Part shown: positions 13,391 to 21,386 of the stretch, piece after piece
Layout of the letters: every line of letters starts with the position of its first letter
Position numbering within the stretch: the stretch's first letter is position 1
Assembly: GCA_038229595.1 (NCBI GenBank)
Contig: JBBROH010000042.1
Span: 1-24,068, forward strand
Direction of reading: 5' to 3'
From: JBBROH01 sp038229595
Lineage (GTDB): Bacteria > Chloroflexota > Chloroflexia > QHBQ01
Length of the DNA stretch: 24,068 nucleotides
The notes under the pieces: generated by a model
Databases searched by the model: none
What the model was told of the DNA's origin: nothing
What the model saw: only the letters and a program-made list of their open reading frames with translations
Program-made: the position numbers and the translations under genes

Positions 13391-13789
13391 TCAGCCCGCC
13401 GCGTAGGCTGCCCGCATCTGCTCAGGAACTGGGACGGGGCGACCTGCCTTGATCTCTAGCACCACGCAGACGTTGCGCGCTTCGACTACCAGGCTGCCGT
13501 CTGGCTTGGTCAGGCGCGCTTCGAGGGTGAAGCTGGTATTGCCGACCTTAGCTAGCCACATCAGGCCGTGGACGCGCTCGGCCAGACGCAGGGGAGCGCG
13601 GTAGTCTATCTCGGTGCGGACGAGGGTGGGAGCCAACCCCTGGGCAAACAATTGCTCAATCGGGGTGGTGCGTTCGAGAAAGAGGAGGCGCAAATCCTCC
13701 AACCAGCGCAGGTAGACCTGGTTGCTAACCACGCCAGCGAAGTCTATGTCATAGCTGGCGGCGCGGAAATCGAGTTCGACACTGAACAT
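13391..13789 (-). CDS. Acyl-CoA thioesterase, YbgC/4HBT hotdog family
   Basis: A 132-residue single hotdog-fold thioesterase. The family's active-site helix region is YDIDFAGVVSNQVYLRWLEDLR near the N-terminus, with D16 at the position of the catalytic Asp of YbgC-type enzymes. The strands EIDYRAPLRLAERV and SFTLEARLTKPDGSLVVEARNVCVVLE follow in the usual order. The acyl-CoA substrate cannot be read. The ATG overlaps the TGA of the cyclic-nucleotide-binding gene by one base (TGATG), so it is translationally coupled. No terminator was recognised downstream. Confidence 0.87.
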   Translation of the reverse strand: MFSVELDFRAASYDIDFAGVVSNQVYLRWLEDLRLLFLERTTPIEQLFAQGLAPTLVRTEIDYRAPLRLAERVHGLMWLAKVGNTSFTLEARLTKPDGSLVVEARNVCVVLEIKAGRPVPVPEQMRAAYAAG

Positions 13790-14217
13790 CAGCTGATCGA
13801 CTCTTCAAGGCTGCGGATGCGTTGGCTGAGGGTAGGCAGCATGGCGACCGCGATCTCTGGGTCAGAGCGTAGGGTGCTATAGAAGACCCAGCGGGTGAGC
13901 AGCAGGCAGTCGGTCGGCTCCACCGCCGCGACAGTAGCCGAGCGCGGTGCGCCATCCAGCAGTCCCATCTCGCCAAAGAAGTCACCACTAGTAAGAGTCG
14001 CCAGGTTCATTTCGCCAGCGTTGCCGCTTCGCTTCTTGGTTACACGCACCGAGCCGCTAACCACAATGTAGAGGGTTGCGTCTGTATCGCCTTCACGGAT
14101 GATCACCGTGCCACGCGGGAAGGTGCGTTGGTTGACCAGCTTGGCAAGGTTGCTCAACTGGCCGCGGCTGAGCGCGCTAAAGATTGGCACTTTGGCGAGG
14201 AACTCTTCGATGCTCAT
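13789..14217 (-). CDS. Cyclic-nucleotide-binding domain protein without a DNA-binding domain
   Basis: A 142-residue protein consisting of a CRP/FNR-type cNMP-binding beta-barrel. The phosphate-binding cassette is FGEMGLLDGAPRSAT at 81-95, with E83 and R92 at the positions that bind the ribose and cyclic phosphate, so ligand binding looks intact. The C-terminal helix ends at SLEESIS and there is no helix-turn-helix, so it is not a transcription factor. It may act as a small cAMP/cGMP sensor. ATG at 14217 has only a weak AAGG site. It is first in a two-gene unit with the thioesterase, behind a near-consensus promoter and an 85-base leader. It lies just downstream of the HD-GYP gene in the same orientation. 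Confidence 0.9.
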   Translation of the reverse strand: MSIEEFLAKVPIFSALSRGQLSNLAKLVNQRTFPRGTVIIREGDTDATLYIVVSGSVRVTKKRSGNAGEMNLATLTSGDFFGEMGLLDGAPRSATVAAVEPTDCLLLTRWVFYSTLRSDPEIAVAMLPTLSQRIRSLEESIS

Positions 14218-14308
14218 CAGAACCTACCTTATAGTGTTTGACGTACTTTCATTTTCTTCCGACAAACAGTGTGCAAGTTGCGTACCAGCAGCGTCGCTAA
14301 CCAGGCTC

Positions 14309-14337
14309 ATTATACCCGCCCATCGGTCATTTGTCCA
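14309..14337 (-). promoter_or_regulatory. Near-consensus promoter of the cNMP-binding/thioesterase unit
   Basis: Minus-strand TGGACA (14337-14332), a 17-base spacer and TATAAT (14314-14309). Eleven of twelve hexamer bases match the sigma-70 consensus. It lacks the TGn extension. The predicted start near 14302 gives an 85-base leader. Confidence 0.75.
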
Positions 14338-14353
14338 TAGTCAGCACCCACTT

Positions 14354-15559
14354 TTAGCGTAGGCGCACGGCATTGATGATGCTAAGGCTATAGGCATCGC
14401 GCTGAATGCCGAGCCAATGCGCTTTGCCCAGTTGCAGGAAGCACTCTACCACCTCTGGGTCGTAGATGCGCCCGCTCTGCGCCTTCAGGTGGTTAGCGGC
14501 CTCCTCGTAGCTGAGGGCTTCTTTGTAGGCACGCTTGGCGGTAATCGCGTCAAAAGCATCGCAAATCGAGAAGATGCGTGCTTCAATCGGTATCCCCTCA
14601 CCGCTAAAGCCGTCTGGGTAGCCCGCGCCGTCCCACCACTCATGGTGGCGTTCGACGATGGGGATCGCCTGCCAGAGCAGGGGGATGCGCCGCAACCAGC
14701 GCGCCCCATCACCAGGGTGCTTCCTCATCTCGGCCCACTCCTCATCGTTGAGCGGGCCGGGCTTGCGGAGGATCGCGTCGCTGACTGCTAGCTTGCCAAT
14801 GTCGTGCAGCAGTGCGCCATGCTCGATCTTGGAGAGATGTTCGGAGTCGCTGATACCCATCTTCTGGGCGAGGCTGCTGGTATAGGCCACCACACGGCGG
14901 CAGTGACCAGCGGTGTTGGAGTCGCGCATATCGATCACGTCACCAATCATCAGCAGGGTGTTGCTGTAGGTCACGTCCATCTCAATGCGTTGGCTGTCAA
15001 GCTGCTCGTACTGGCGGGCGTTGTCAATCGCCACTGCTGCCTGTCCAGCGAAGGCAATCAAGATGTCCGCGTCCTGCTGGGTAAAATCGTTGCCAGAGTG
15101 CTTGTTCAGTACCTCCAGGCAACCGCTCACCCGGCCCTTGAAGATCATTGGTACGCAAAGCATCTTCTCCGTAGTAAAGTTGGTCTGCTCGTCAACCACC
15201 CCATTGAAGTAGGGAGACTGACGCACGTCATTGATAATCATCGAGCGGCCATGCGTCGTCACCCAACCTGCCACGCTGTGTTCGTCGCGCTCAAAGGCCA
15301 GCTTGGTCAACTCCTCAGCCTTCTCGCCGTAGGCGGCTTCAAAGACAAGCTGGTTGCGCTCCTCATAGAGCAGGATGATCGAACTGGCGCGGGCGCGGAT
15401 CACCTCAGCGGCGGCCTGCACGATGTCGTCCAGCACCTGGTCGAGAGGGCCGAGCGAACAGACCGCCTTGTTGATTTCCAGGAAGCTGGCTAGTATATTC
15501 GTGCTACCAAAAGTGCCGTAATTATCACTACTATAGCGGAGAGGATCGCTTCTGTTCAT
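14354..15559 (-). CDS. GAF-HD-GYP protein, probable cyclic-di-GMP phosphodiesterase
   Basis: A 401-residue protein with a GAF sensor at about 31-187 and an HD-GYP domain at about 195-390. HDIGK is at 252-256, HHEWWDGAGYPDG at 305-317 (GYP at 313-315), and the upstream histidine of AGHCRR at 219, so the metal-binding set looks complete and c-di-GMP hydrolysis is expected. There is no receiver domain, so it is not a conventional output of the adjacent kinase. Its GAF domain closely resembles the second GAF of that kinase. ATG at 15559, after GGTGGA, is preferred over an in-frame ATG at 15604 that lies inside the kinase gene. It is the last gene of the unit with DUF4388 protein and kinase, 25 bases after the kinase stop. 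Confidence 0.9.
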   Translation of the reverse strand: MNRSDPLRYSSDNYGTFGSTNILASFLEINKAVCSLGPLDQVLDDIVQAAAEVIRARASSIILLYEERNQLVFEAAYGEKAEELTKLAFERDEHSVAGWVTTHGRSMIINDVRQSPYFNGVVDEQTNFTTEKMLCVPMIFKGRVSGCLEVLNKHSGNDFTQQDADILIAFAGQAAVAIDNARQYEQLDSQRIEMDVTYSNTLLMIGDVIDMRDSNTAGHCRRVVAYTSSLAQKMGISDSEHLSKIEHGALLHDIGKLAVSDAILRKPGPLNDEEWAEMRKHPGDGARWLRRIPLLWQAIPIVERHHEWWDGAGYPDGFSGEGIPIEARIFSICDAFDAITAKRAYKEALSYEEAANHLKAQSGRIYDPEVVECFLQLGKAHWLGIQRDAYSLSIINAVRLR

Positions 15560-15584
15560 AGTTCCACCTTCAAAGAGCGCGGCA

Positions 15585-17426
15585 TTAGCGCGGCGAGCGA
15601 ACATCGTCGCGGGTGGTAGTGGGCAAGGGAACCTGGATCGTGATCGTCGTGCCGCTACCTGGTCGGCTATCAAAGCGGACATTGCCGCCTAGTAGCTGGG
15701 CGCGCTCCCGCATATTGAGCAACCCATAACTGCCGCGCTCAGAGTAACTGTTTAGTACTTCTTCGACGTTGAAGCCCGCCCCGTCGTCGCGCAGGGTGAA
15801 GACTAGACCGGGGGTGACAAGGACGTTGGTACCGTAGAGCGGTGAAGTAACGCTGTTTGTCTTGCTGCTGCGTGGGCCGACAGGGATTGGAGCTTGCTTG
15901 ACTGTGAGCCAGACATTGCGTGCTTCGGTGTGTTTCTTGATGTTGTTGATACCTTCCTGGATGATGATGTAGATTGCGCCCTCTGCGGTGCTGCCTAGAT
16001 CGGCAGTAACCGCGTTCTGGTCGGCCAAGAAGTGGTAGTTGACTCCATTCTCGCTCAGGCTGGCGAAGTAACTCTGCAAGGCGGGGATCAGCCCCTGCGT
16101 TTCCAGGATGATCGGGCGCAATTGCGAGAGCATATTGCGGATGTCCTTGTTGGTGCGGCGGGCCAGTTCTTGCAGCGAATCGATCTCCAACATCACCGAG
16201 CGGGGGTCGTTGACCATCAGCTTCTTGATATAGTCCAGGCGCATGATGATGCCTGCCAGACCCTGGGCTGGGCCGTCGTGCAAGTCGCGGTTAAGTTGGC
16301 GGCGCACCTCCTCCTCGGTCTGGATGATGCGGTCACGCTCCTCAACCAGGCTCTGGTAGAGTTGGGCATTCTCGATGGCGACGGCGGCCTGGGTGCCAAT
16401 AGTATTGAGCAGGGCCAGGTCTTCGGCGGTAAACAACCCCTCGCGCCCATCCTCGTCCAACTTGTTCAACACTTCCAGCACCCCGATGGTACGGCCCATC
16501 ACCGTTAGTGGGGTGCAGAGGGCTGACTTGGTGACGAAGCCACTGGCATGATCAGCACTGGCACTCCAACGCGGGTCTTCGGCTACGCGGTTGATCAGCA
16601 GCGGTTCGCCAGTGGCTGCCACCCAGCCACTAATGCCCTCGCCTACCTTCTGGCGATACTGGGTTAGAGCGTCGCCCCGCTCGCCGGTTGGTATCTCAAA
16701 GACGAGTTCGTTGGTCTTGGCATCGAGCAGCATCAGGGTGGCGGCACTGGCGCGCAGCACCCGACTAGCGAGAATGATCGTCTGGCGTAGTAGCATGGTC
16801 AGGTCCAGGCTAGCCCCCGCCATGATCGCGGCCACCTCATAGAGTAGCTTCAACTCCTCCAGGCGGCGTTCAGTATAGCTGAACAGTTGCAGCGCACTGA
16901 CCGCAGTACTCAAGCCTTCACTGTACAGTTCGAGCAGTTGTAGATCGAGGGGGTCGAGGGTACGGCCACTTTCGAGCAGGAAGCTGGCAACCCCAGTCGC
17001 TTCGTTGGCGACATAAATCGTGGTGCTGTAGAGGGTACCGGGTGGCTGGCCCTTGCCCGCCAGTGGCTCTGCCTGCCAGTAGTAGGCTGGCTGGCCGCCG
17101 TTACTCGGTCGCTGGCTGGCGCGGAAGTAGGCACCGACGCGGTAGCGGAACGGTTCGCTGATCGTGCCAGCCTCGCGGAAGGTGATCCGTGGGGGGCTAC
17201 CGTTCAGTTCGTCGTGGTTGGCGGTGGCGCGGCGCACCAGAGCCATTGCACTGTGCGCCGCGAAAATCTCCTGCAACTCGTTCGCCACCTGCTGCAAGAG
17301 GTCGCCGCTGTTGCGGTAGGTGCTGAAGCGGGTGAGGCTACGTAGCAGGCGCATTTGGGCGGGCGTGTAGCCACCCGTTGCGGTGGCACCACTAACTGCC
17401 ATGTGGCTTGGGCCTGGTTGTTCCAC
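15585..17426 (-). CDS. Sensor histidine kinase, two GAF domains, NarL-type (HisKA_3)
   Basis: A 613-residue protein with no transmembrane segment, so a cytoplasmic sensor. A divergent GAF lies at about 38-185, a clear GAF at about 205-360, a short coiled region, then HisKA_3 with the phospho-accepting H383 in RDLHDGPAQGL. The ATPase domain has EGINNIKKH (N box), LRDDGAGF (G1) and GSYGLLNMRERA (G2). About 30 polar residues (511-540) are inserted between the N box and G1. Kinases of this type normally act on NarL-family response regulators, but none is encoded here. GTG at 17426 is the start, with GGGAGGG seven bases upstream and the preceding stop three bases away. Second gene of the DUF4388-kinase-HD-GYP unit. 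Confidence 0.92.
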   Translation of the reverse strand: MEQPGPSHMAVSGATATGGYTPAQMRLLRSLTRFSTYRNSGDLLQQVANELQEIFAAHSAMALVRRATANHDELNGSPPRITFREAGTISEPFRYRVGAYFRASQRPSNGGQPAYYWQAEPLAGKGQPPGTLYSTTIYVANEATGVASFLLESGRTLDPLDLQLLELYSEGLSTAVSALQLFSYTERRLEELKLLYEVAAIMAGASLDLTMLLRQTIILASRVLRASAATLMLLDAKTNELVFEIPTGERGDALTQYRQKVGEGISGWVAATGEPLLINRVAEDPRWSASADHASGFVTKSALCTPLTVMGRTIGVLEVLNKLDEDGREGLFTAEDLALLNTIGTQAAVAIENAQLYQSLVEERDRIIQTEEEVRRQLNRDLHDGPAQGLAGIIMRLDYIKKLMVNDPRSVMLEIDSLQELARRTNKDIRNMLSQLRPIILETQGLIPALQSYFASLSENGVNYHFLADQNAVTADLGSTAEGAIYIIIQEGINNIKKHTEARNVWLTVKQAPIPVGPRSSKTNSVTSPLYGTNVLVTPGLVFTLRDDGAGFNVEEVLNSYSERGSYGLLNMRERAQLLGGNVRFDSRPGSGTTITIQVPLPTTTRDDVRSPR

Positions 17427-17429
17427 CGT

Positions 17430-19028
17430 TCATCCCTCCCGTTGGCTGCGGCGGTAGGTAGCCAACAGGGCATCAAATCGGTTGCTCAGTTCTTCGTATT
17501 CATCAACGCCAATCAGCATCTTGGTTGCTAGCTTAGCGCGGGAGATCGTCTTATCCATCTCACTCGGTTTCTGGGCCACGCCAGCCAGGATCGTGATCAC
17601 GCTGCTAGCCTTATTGCCCAATACTGTGCGGGCCGCCTGCTGCAACTCGCGGCTGAGGCTCTGTGGGCTAGGGCGGCTGCTTGCTGGTGGGATGGGGGCG
17701 CGCTCGGTCGGTGGAGGGGGTTCGCTGCGCTGGCTAGCCCGGTTGCTCTCCTCCCGCTGAATCTCGCCGGTATCCATCTTTTGGGTAATCGGGGCCGCTC
17801 GCCGCCCCTGTGGGGCTGGACTGGCGGCTGGTCGGGTTGGTTGCCGCAATCGTTGGTCACGCTGGGTCAGTTGCAGGGCAGGGTCGCTGCTGTCGGCTGG
17901 GACGGTAAGGATCGCTAGCTGCTCCAGGCTGGGCGAGGTGTAGACATCAAGTAGGGCATGAGGGTTGCGTGCCAGGGCAAAGGGGTAGGTACTATCAGTC
18001 TCCAGGTTGTTGAGGCTCTCACGATAGCGGCCCAGTTCGACCCCCTCCGCCATGAATATATACGCACTCTCCCCCTCATTGGCTTCATTTCTTTCCACCG
18101 TAACTTTGAGGCAACCAGTGTGCGCGTTGCGGCTGAGGCTGGTCAGCAGGCTGGTCAGGCTTTGTTCGCGGCTAGGGCGGCTGCCGAGCGCGTTCTCACC
18201 ATAAGCGAGGGCAGCATAGCTCCGCACAAAGTCGTCGTCCAGCGCATTAAGGGTCGCTGCGCTGCGGAGGGCGTTCTGGCTGGCTTCGCGCTCGATCTGG
18301 CGGTAGGCGGCGGCGGTGTCGGCAGAGAGGGTAGCGAAGCCGCCTGCCAGCACCCCGCTATCCCGCCAGAGGGCATCAATGATCTGCCCGCGATAGAGCA
18401 GCAAGACCCCCCGCGAACCCCGCCGCTCCCAGCTAAGGTAGCCAGAGAAAAGTTGCACCGCCAGCCCATCCAGCAGGTGGGCGAGGCTGTCGTCCTCTGG
18501 AGTCACACCGACATTGCTGGCGAGGGCCAGTACGTCGTCCAGGGCAACAGCGCGACCAAGCGGCAGCGGCATCGTGTCGTGGCGGGTAAAACGCAACTGC
18601 GCCTGCGCCACCCGGTCGGGCTGCGCGGCCAGTTGCTCGGCTGGGGGCGGGCTGGGCGGCTCTGGCGCGTCCAACACCTGCTCAATATCCGACTGGCGGC
18701 GCATAGTCTCCACGTCATCTTGCAAACCGAGGGTAGCAAGCAGGAAGTATTCGTCGGCCCTGCTGATCGAGGTGCCAGGGGCCGGGCTGCCGTTCTGCCA
18801 GGAGAAGCGTTGGCGCAGCTTGCTACCCAGCAGGCGATAGATGATGTCGTCACCGCTGTCTACCCCGCGCCGCACATCCACCAGGTGGCCTTCATCAAAG
18901 TAGAGGCGCGCTTCCACCTCCCCACCTGCCTGCTCCTCGCGGATCAGCAGGCAGCCGCTACGGGCTTTGCGCTTAATGTAGGCCAGCATCTCGGCCAGCG
19001 ATGTCGAGTCGGTCGTTAGCTCCACCAT
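17430..19028 (-). CDS. DUF4388 domain signalling protein with three DUF4388-like units
   Basis: A 532-residue soluble protein. The N-terminus (about 9-100) fits DUF4388, a domain common in bacterial signalling proteins and related to the PATAN group. Two further segments follow the same SLxxLLxxL...GxL...G pattern, at about 181-221 and 290-335, so the protein looks like three diverged copies. A Pro/Ser/Arg-rich linker (about 395-455) precedes a predicted helical C-terminal region (456-528) that was not recognised. No catalytic motif is visible, so a scaffold or partner-binding role is likely. ATG at 19028 has only a weak GGTG site. It is the first gene after the strongest promoter in the window and sits three bases before the kinase gene, which suggests a joint pathway. 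Confidence 0.82.
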   Translation of the reverse strand: MVELTTDSTSLAEMLAYIKRKARSGCLLIREEQAGGEVEARLYFDEGHLVDVRRGVDSGDDIIYRLLGSKLRQRFSWQNGSPAPGTSISRADEYFLLATLGLQDDVETMRRQSDIEQVLDAPEPPSPPPAEQLAAQPDRVAQAQLRFTRHDTMPLPLGRAVALDDVLALASNVGVTPEDDSLAHLLDGLAVQLFSGYLSWERRGSRGVLLLYRGQIIDALWRDSGVLAGGFATLSADTAAAYRQIEREASQNALRSAATLNALDDDFVRSYAALAYGENALGSRPSREQSLTSLLTSLSRNAHTGCLKVTVERNEANEGESAYIFMAEGVELGRYRESLNNLETDSTYPFALARNPHALLDVYTSPSLEQLAILTVPADSSDPALQLTQRDQRLRQPTRPAASPAPQGRRAAPITQKMDTGEIQREESNRASQRSEPPPPTERAPIPPASSRPSPQSLSRELQQAARTVLGNKASSVITILAGVAQKPSEMDKTISRAKLATKMLIGVDEYEELSNRFDALLATYRRSQREG

Positions 19029-19063
19029 GGTGTCACCGTGTCCATATCTCGTATTGTTACCAT

Positions 19064-19092
19064 AATATAGCGCAAGCCGCCGCTTTCGTCAA
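19064..19092 (-). promoter_or_regulatory. Near-consensus promoter of the DUF4388-kinase-HD-GYP unit
   Basis: Minus-strand TTGACG (19092-19087), a 17-base spacer and TATATT (19069-19064): ten of twelve hexamer bases match sigma-70 consensus. No TGn extension. Predicted start near 19057, leader about 29 bases. It is divergent from the hisS promoter. Confidence 0.75.
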
Positions 19093-19173
19093 GCGTAACA
19101 GGCCACGATCTTTCATCCTCTGGCTGTAAAGGCTGTTCGCGGTCGCGCGGAGGATCGCGGCAGCAGAGCCAGC

Positions 19174-19203
19174 TTGCCGCCCGCTACTGGTTTGTGGTAA
19201 GAT
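19174..19203 (+). promoter_or_regulatory. Promoter of hisS
   Basis: TTGCCG (19174-19179), an 18-base spacer and TAAGAT (19198-19203) within an extended TGGTAAGAT. Predicted start near 19210, leader about 26 bases including GAGGGGGAAG. No T-box or other leader structure is visible. Confidence 0.6.
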
Positions 19204-19235
19204 CAGCGTGCCTAAAACGTTTGAGGGGGAAGATC

Positions 19236-20606
19236 ATGCAAGAAGCAAGTATCAAGGCGCAGTCGCTCAGTGGCTTCCGCGATTTCCTGCCAGAGAAGAT
19301 GGTCGTCCGCCAGTACGTGATCGGCACCCTGCGCCAGGTGTTCGAGCGGCACGGCTTCGAGCCGCTGGAAACCCCCGCCCTGGAATACGCCGAGACGTTG
19401 GAGGGTAAGTACGGGGAGGACGAACATCTCCTCTACCGCTTCACCCACGGCGACCGTAATGTGGGCCTGCGCTACGACTTGACTGTGCCGCTAGCCCGCG
19501 TGGTCGGCCAGCACGCAGCTCGCCTGACCTTCCCCTTCAAACGCTACCAGATACAACCAGTCTGGCGGGCCGAACGGCCCCAGAAGGGCCGTTACCGCGA
19601 GTTCTACCAGTGCGACGTAGACATAGTGGGTAGTAGCAGCCCGCTGGCCGACGCAGAGGTGATCAGCATCAACTATGAGGGGCTGCGCGACCTCGGCTTT
19701 AGCAACTACTACACGCAGCTTAACAGCCGCAAGCTGCTGACCGCCATCGGCCTCTACGCCGGGGCGGGGGAGCAGGCGGGCAGCATCTTCCGCGCCATTG
19801 ACAAGCTGCCCAAGATTGGTGAAGCGGGCGTGCTTGAGACGATGGCGAAGTACGGTATTGCCGACGACGTAGCCCGCCGCGCCCTAGACCTTGCGCTCCT
19901 CAGCAAGGGCCGCCGCGACCAGGCCGATGACCTCAAGCTGCTAGCCGATCTGCGCCAGCGGTTCGCCGCGATCCCAGAGGGGGTGGCTGGGGCCGACGAG
20001 TTGAGTGCAGTTGTCCGCATCCTCCCCCACCTCGTGCCAGACAGCGCGTATGCAGTTGACCTCACCCTTGCTCGCGGCCTCAACTACTACACCGGCGCGG
20101 TATTCGAGACGGTAGTAGTGGATGGTGGGGTGGGCAGCGTCACTGGCGGGGGTCGCTACGACGAACTGGTGGGGATGTTCAGCGGGCGCAATCTGCCGAC
20201 GGTCGGCACCAGCTTTGGCCTGGAGCGGCTGATCGACATCATCGAGGGGCGGGCTGGGCAGCAGATGCGCAAGACGCTGGCCCAGGTCTTCGTCAGCGTC
20301 TTTAATGAGGCGAGCCTGCCCGCTTCGCTCAAGCTGGCGGGCGAGCTGCGCGCCGCTGGCCTCAATGTCGAGGTCGCCTACGACTACCAGAAGGGCGAAC
20401 TGGGCAAGCAACTGAAGTACGCCGCCGCTCGTGGCATCCCCCTCGCCCTGATCCTCGGCCCCGACGAGCAGGCCCAGGAGCTAGTGCAGCTACGCACCAT
20501 CGCTGCCGAAGGGGGCGCAAAGGGCGAGATCGCTCAACAAGCTGTTCCCCGTAGCGAGATCGCCGCTGCCCTGCGCGCCCGCCTCAACTTGCGCGCCGAC
20601 CCATGA
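19236..20606 (+). CDS. hisS: Histidyl-tRNA synthetase
   Basis: A 456-residue class II aminoacyl-tRNA synthetase that charges tRNA-His in the cytoplasm. Motif 1 region follows GFRDFLPEKM; motif 2 is FKRYQIQPVWRAERPQKGRYREFYQCDVDIVG-like, with its conserved arginines and the QCDVD segment. The histidine-specific element is RGLNYYTGAVFE, motif 3 is GTSFGLERLIDI. The last 90 residues form the anticodon-binding domain, with VEVAYDYQKGELGKQLKYA. All motifs of an active enzyme, not the HisZ paralogue, are present. The frame extends upstream to 19194, but ATG at 19236 is chosen because GAGGGGGAAG lies just before it and the promoter lies within the extension. It is the first gene of the plus-strand half and divergent from the signalling operon. 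Confidence 0.97.
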   Translation: MQEASIKAQSLSGFRDFLPEKMVVRQYVIGTLRQVFERHGFEPLETPALEYAETLEGKYGEDEHLLYRFTHGDRNVGLRYDLTVPLARVVGQHAARLTFPFKRYQIQPVWRAERPQKGRYREFYQCDVDIVGSSSPLADAEVISINYEGLRDLGFSNYYTQLNSRKLLTAIGLYAGAGEQAGSIFRAIDKLPKIGEAGVLETMAKYGIADDVARRALDLALLSKGRRDQADDLKLLADLRQRFAAIPEGVAGADELSAVVRILPHLVPDSAYAVDLTLARGLNYYTGAVFETVVVDGGVGSVTGGGRYDELVGMFSGRNLPTVGTSFGLERLIDIIEGRAGQQMRKTLAQVFVSVFNEASLPASLKLAGELRAAGLNVEVAYDYQKGELGKQLKYAAARGIPLALILGPDEQAQELVQLRTIAAEGGAKGEIAQQAVPRSEIAAALRARLNLRADP

Positions 20607-20617
20607 CCAATTTCCTA

Positions 20618-20647
20618 TTTACGGGCTACTGATAAGCGTGTTATGAT
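20618..20647 (+). promoter_or_regulatory. Promoter and structured leader of the Tad locus
   Basis: TTTACG (20618-20623), an 18-base spacer and TATGAT (20642-20647) within TGTTATGAT. Predicted start near 20654, leader about 70 bases. The leader contains two small hairpins: GCGGG/CCCGC (20652-20672), and CCGC/GCGG (20690-20703) just before the GGAGG ribosome site. Confidence 0.5.
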
Positions 20648-20723
20648 GAGGGCGGGTAGGTGTACCCCCCGCTATCATTGTGCTACAAGCCGCATCCTCG
20701 CGGTTGTTTGGAGGAAAAGTAAG

Positions 20724-21365
20724 ATGTTCAAAACACGAAACAGGCAACGAGGGCTGGCCGGGACACGGCGGCGCGGACAGGGTTTGGTCGAAATGGCGAT
20801 CATCACCCCGCTGATCCTCGTGCTGGCTATGGGTACGCTAGAGGTAGGTCTGCTACTCTCCGGCCACTACAATGCTCTCTACGCCGTACGTGAGGCCTCG
20901 CGTATTGGCGCGTTCGCCCGCTGCTCGGTTGACCCCGCTACTGGCTTTTCGCCAGACGACGCGGTGTTGCTGCGCCTCGGTGCTGCCCTCAAGGGCAAGA
21001 TGGATCCGGGCGACATCTGGAAGGTGGAGATTTACAAGGCTGACCCAAGTGGCAACATCAGCGGCGGTCTGGTCAATACCTACAAACGCTTCGTGATCAC
21101 TGGCACCACTTCCACGATCCTGACCCCCACTCTGCTGGAGTCCGATGCCGCCAAGCCCTGGAAGCCCCAAACCCGTGGCGACAATCCAATGCCCAACGCT
21201 GGCCTCACTGCGGCCCCCTGGTTGGGCGTGCGTATGTACTACACGCATACTACGATGACGTTCGTCGGCAAGCTGATGGGGCCGAACGGCCAACTCTCCT
21301 CCTCGGAGCGGTCGGTTATGCGGATCGAGCCAGCACCAGACCCCAGGTCTCAGTGCGGTACTTAA
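20724..21365 (+). CDS. TadE-like pilus assembly protein (first copy)
   Basis: A 213-residue TadE-family protein. A basic N-terminus with GTRRRGQGLVEMA is followed by a hydrophobic segment at about 29-48 (IITPLILVLAMGTLEVGLLL), the hallmark of TadE/TadF pseudopilin-like proteins of Flp/Tad pili. The remaining 165 residues should be extracytoplasmic, with only two Cys. An upstream in-frame ATG at 20643 is rejected because it overlaps the predicted -10. GGAGG precedes ATG 20724 by nine bases. It is the first of three consecutive Tad-type genes, 117 bases after hisS. Confidence 0.88.
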   Translation: MFKTRNRQRGLAGTRRRGQGLVEMAIITPLILVLAMGTLEVGLLLSGHYNALYAVREASRIGAFARCSVDPATGFSPDDAVLLRLGAALKGKMDPGDIWKVEIYKADPSGNISGGLVNTYKRFVITGTTSTILTPTLLESDAAKPWKPQTRGDNPMPNAGLTAAPWLGVRMYYTHTTMTFVGKLMGPNGQLSSSERSVMRIEPAPDPRSQCGT

Positions 21366-21386
21366 CCGCTTGAAGGAGGTTTTACG

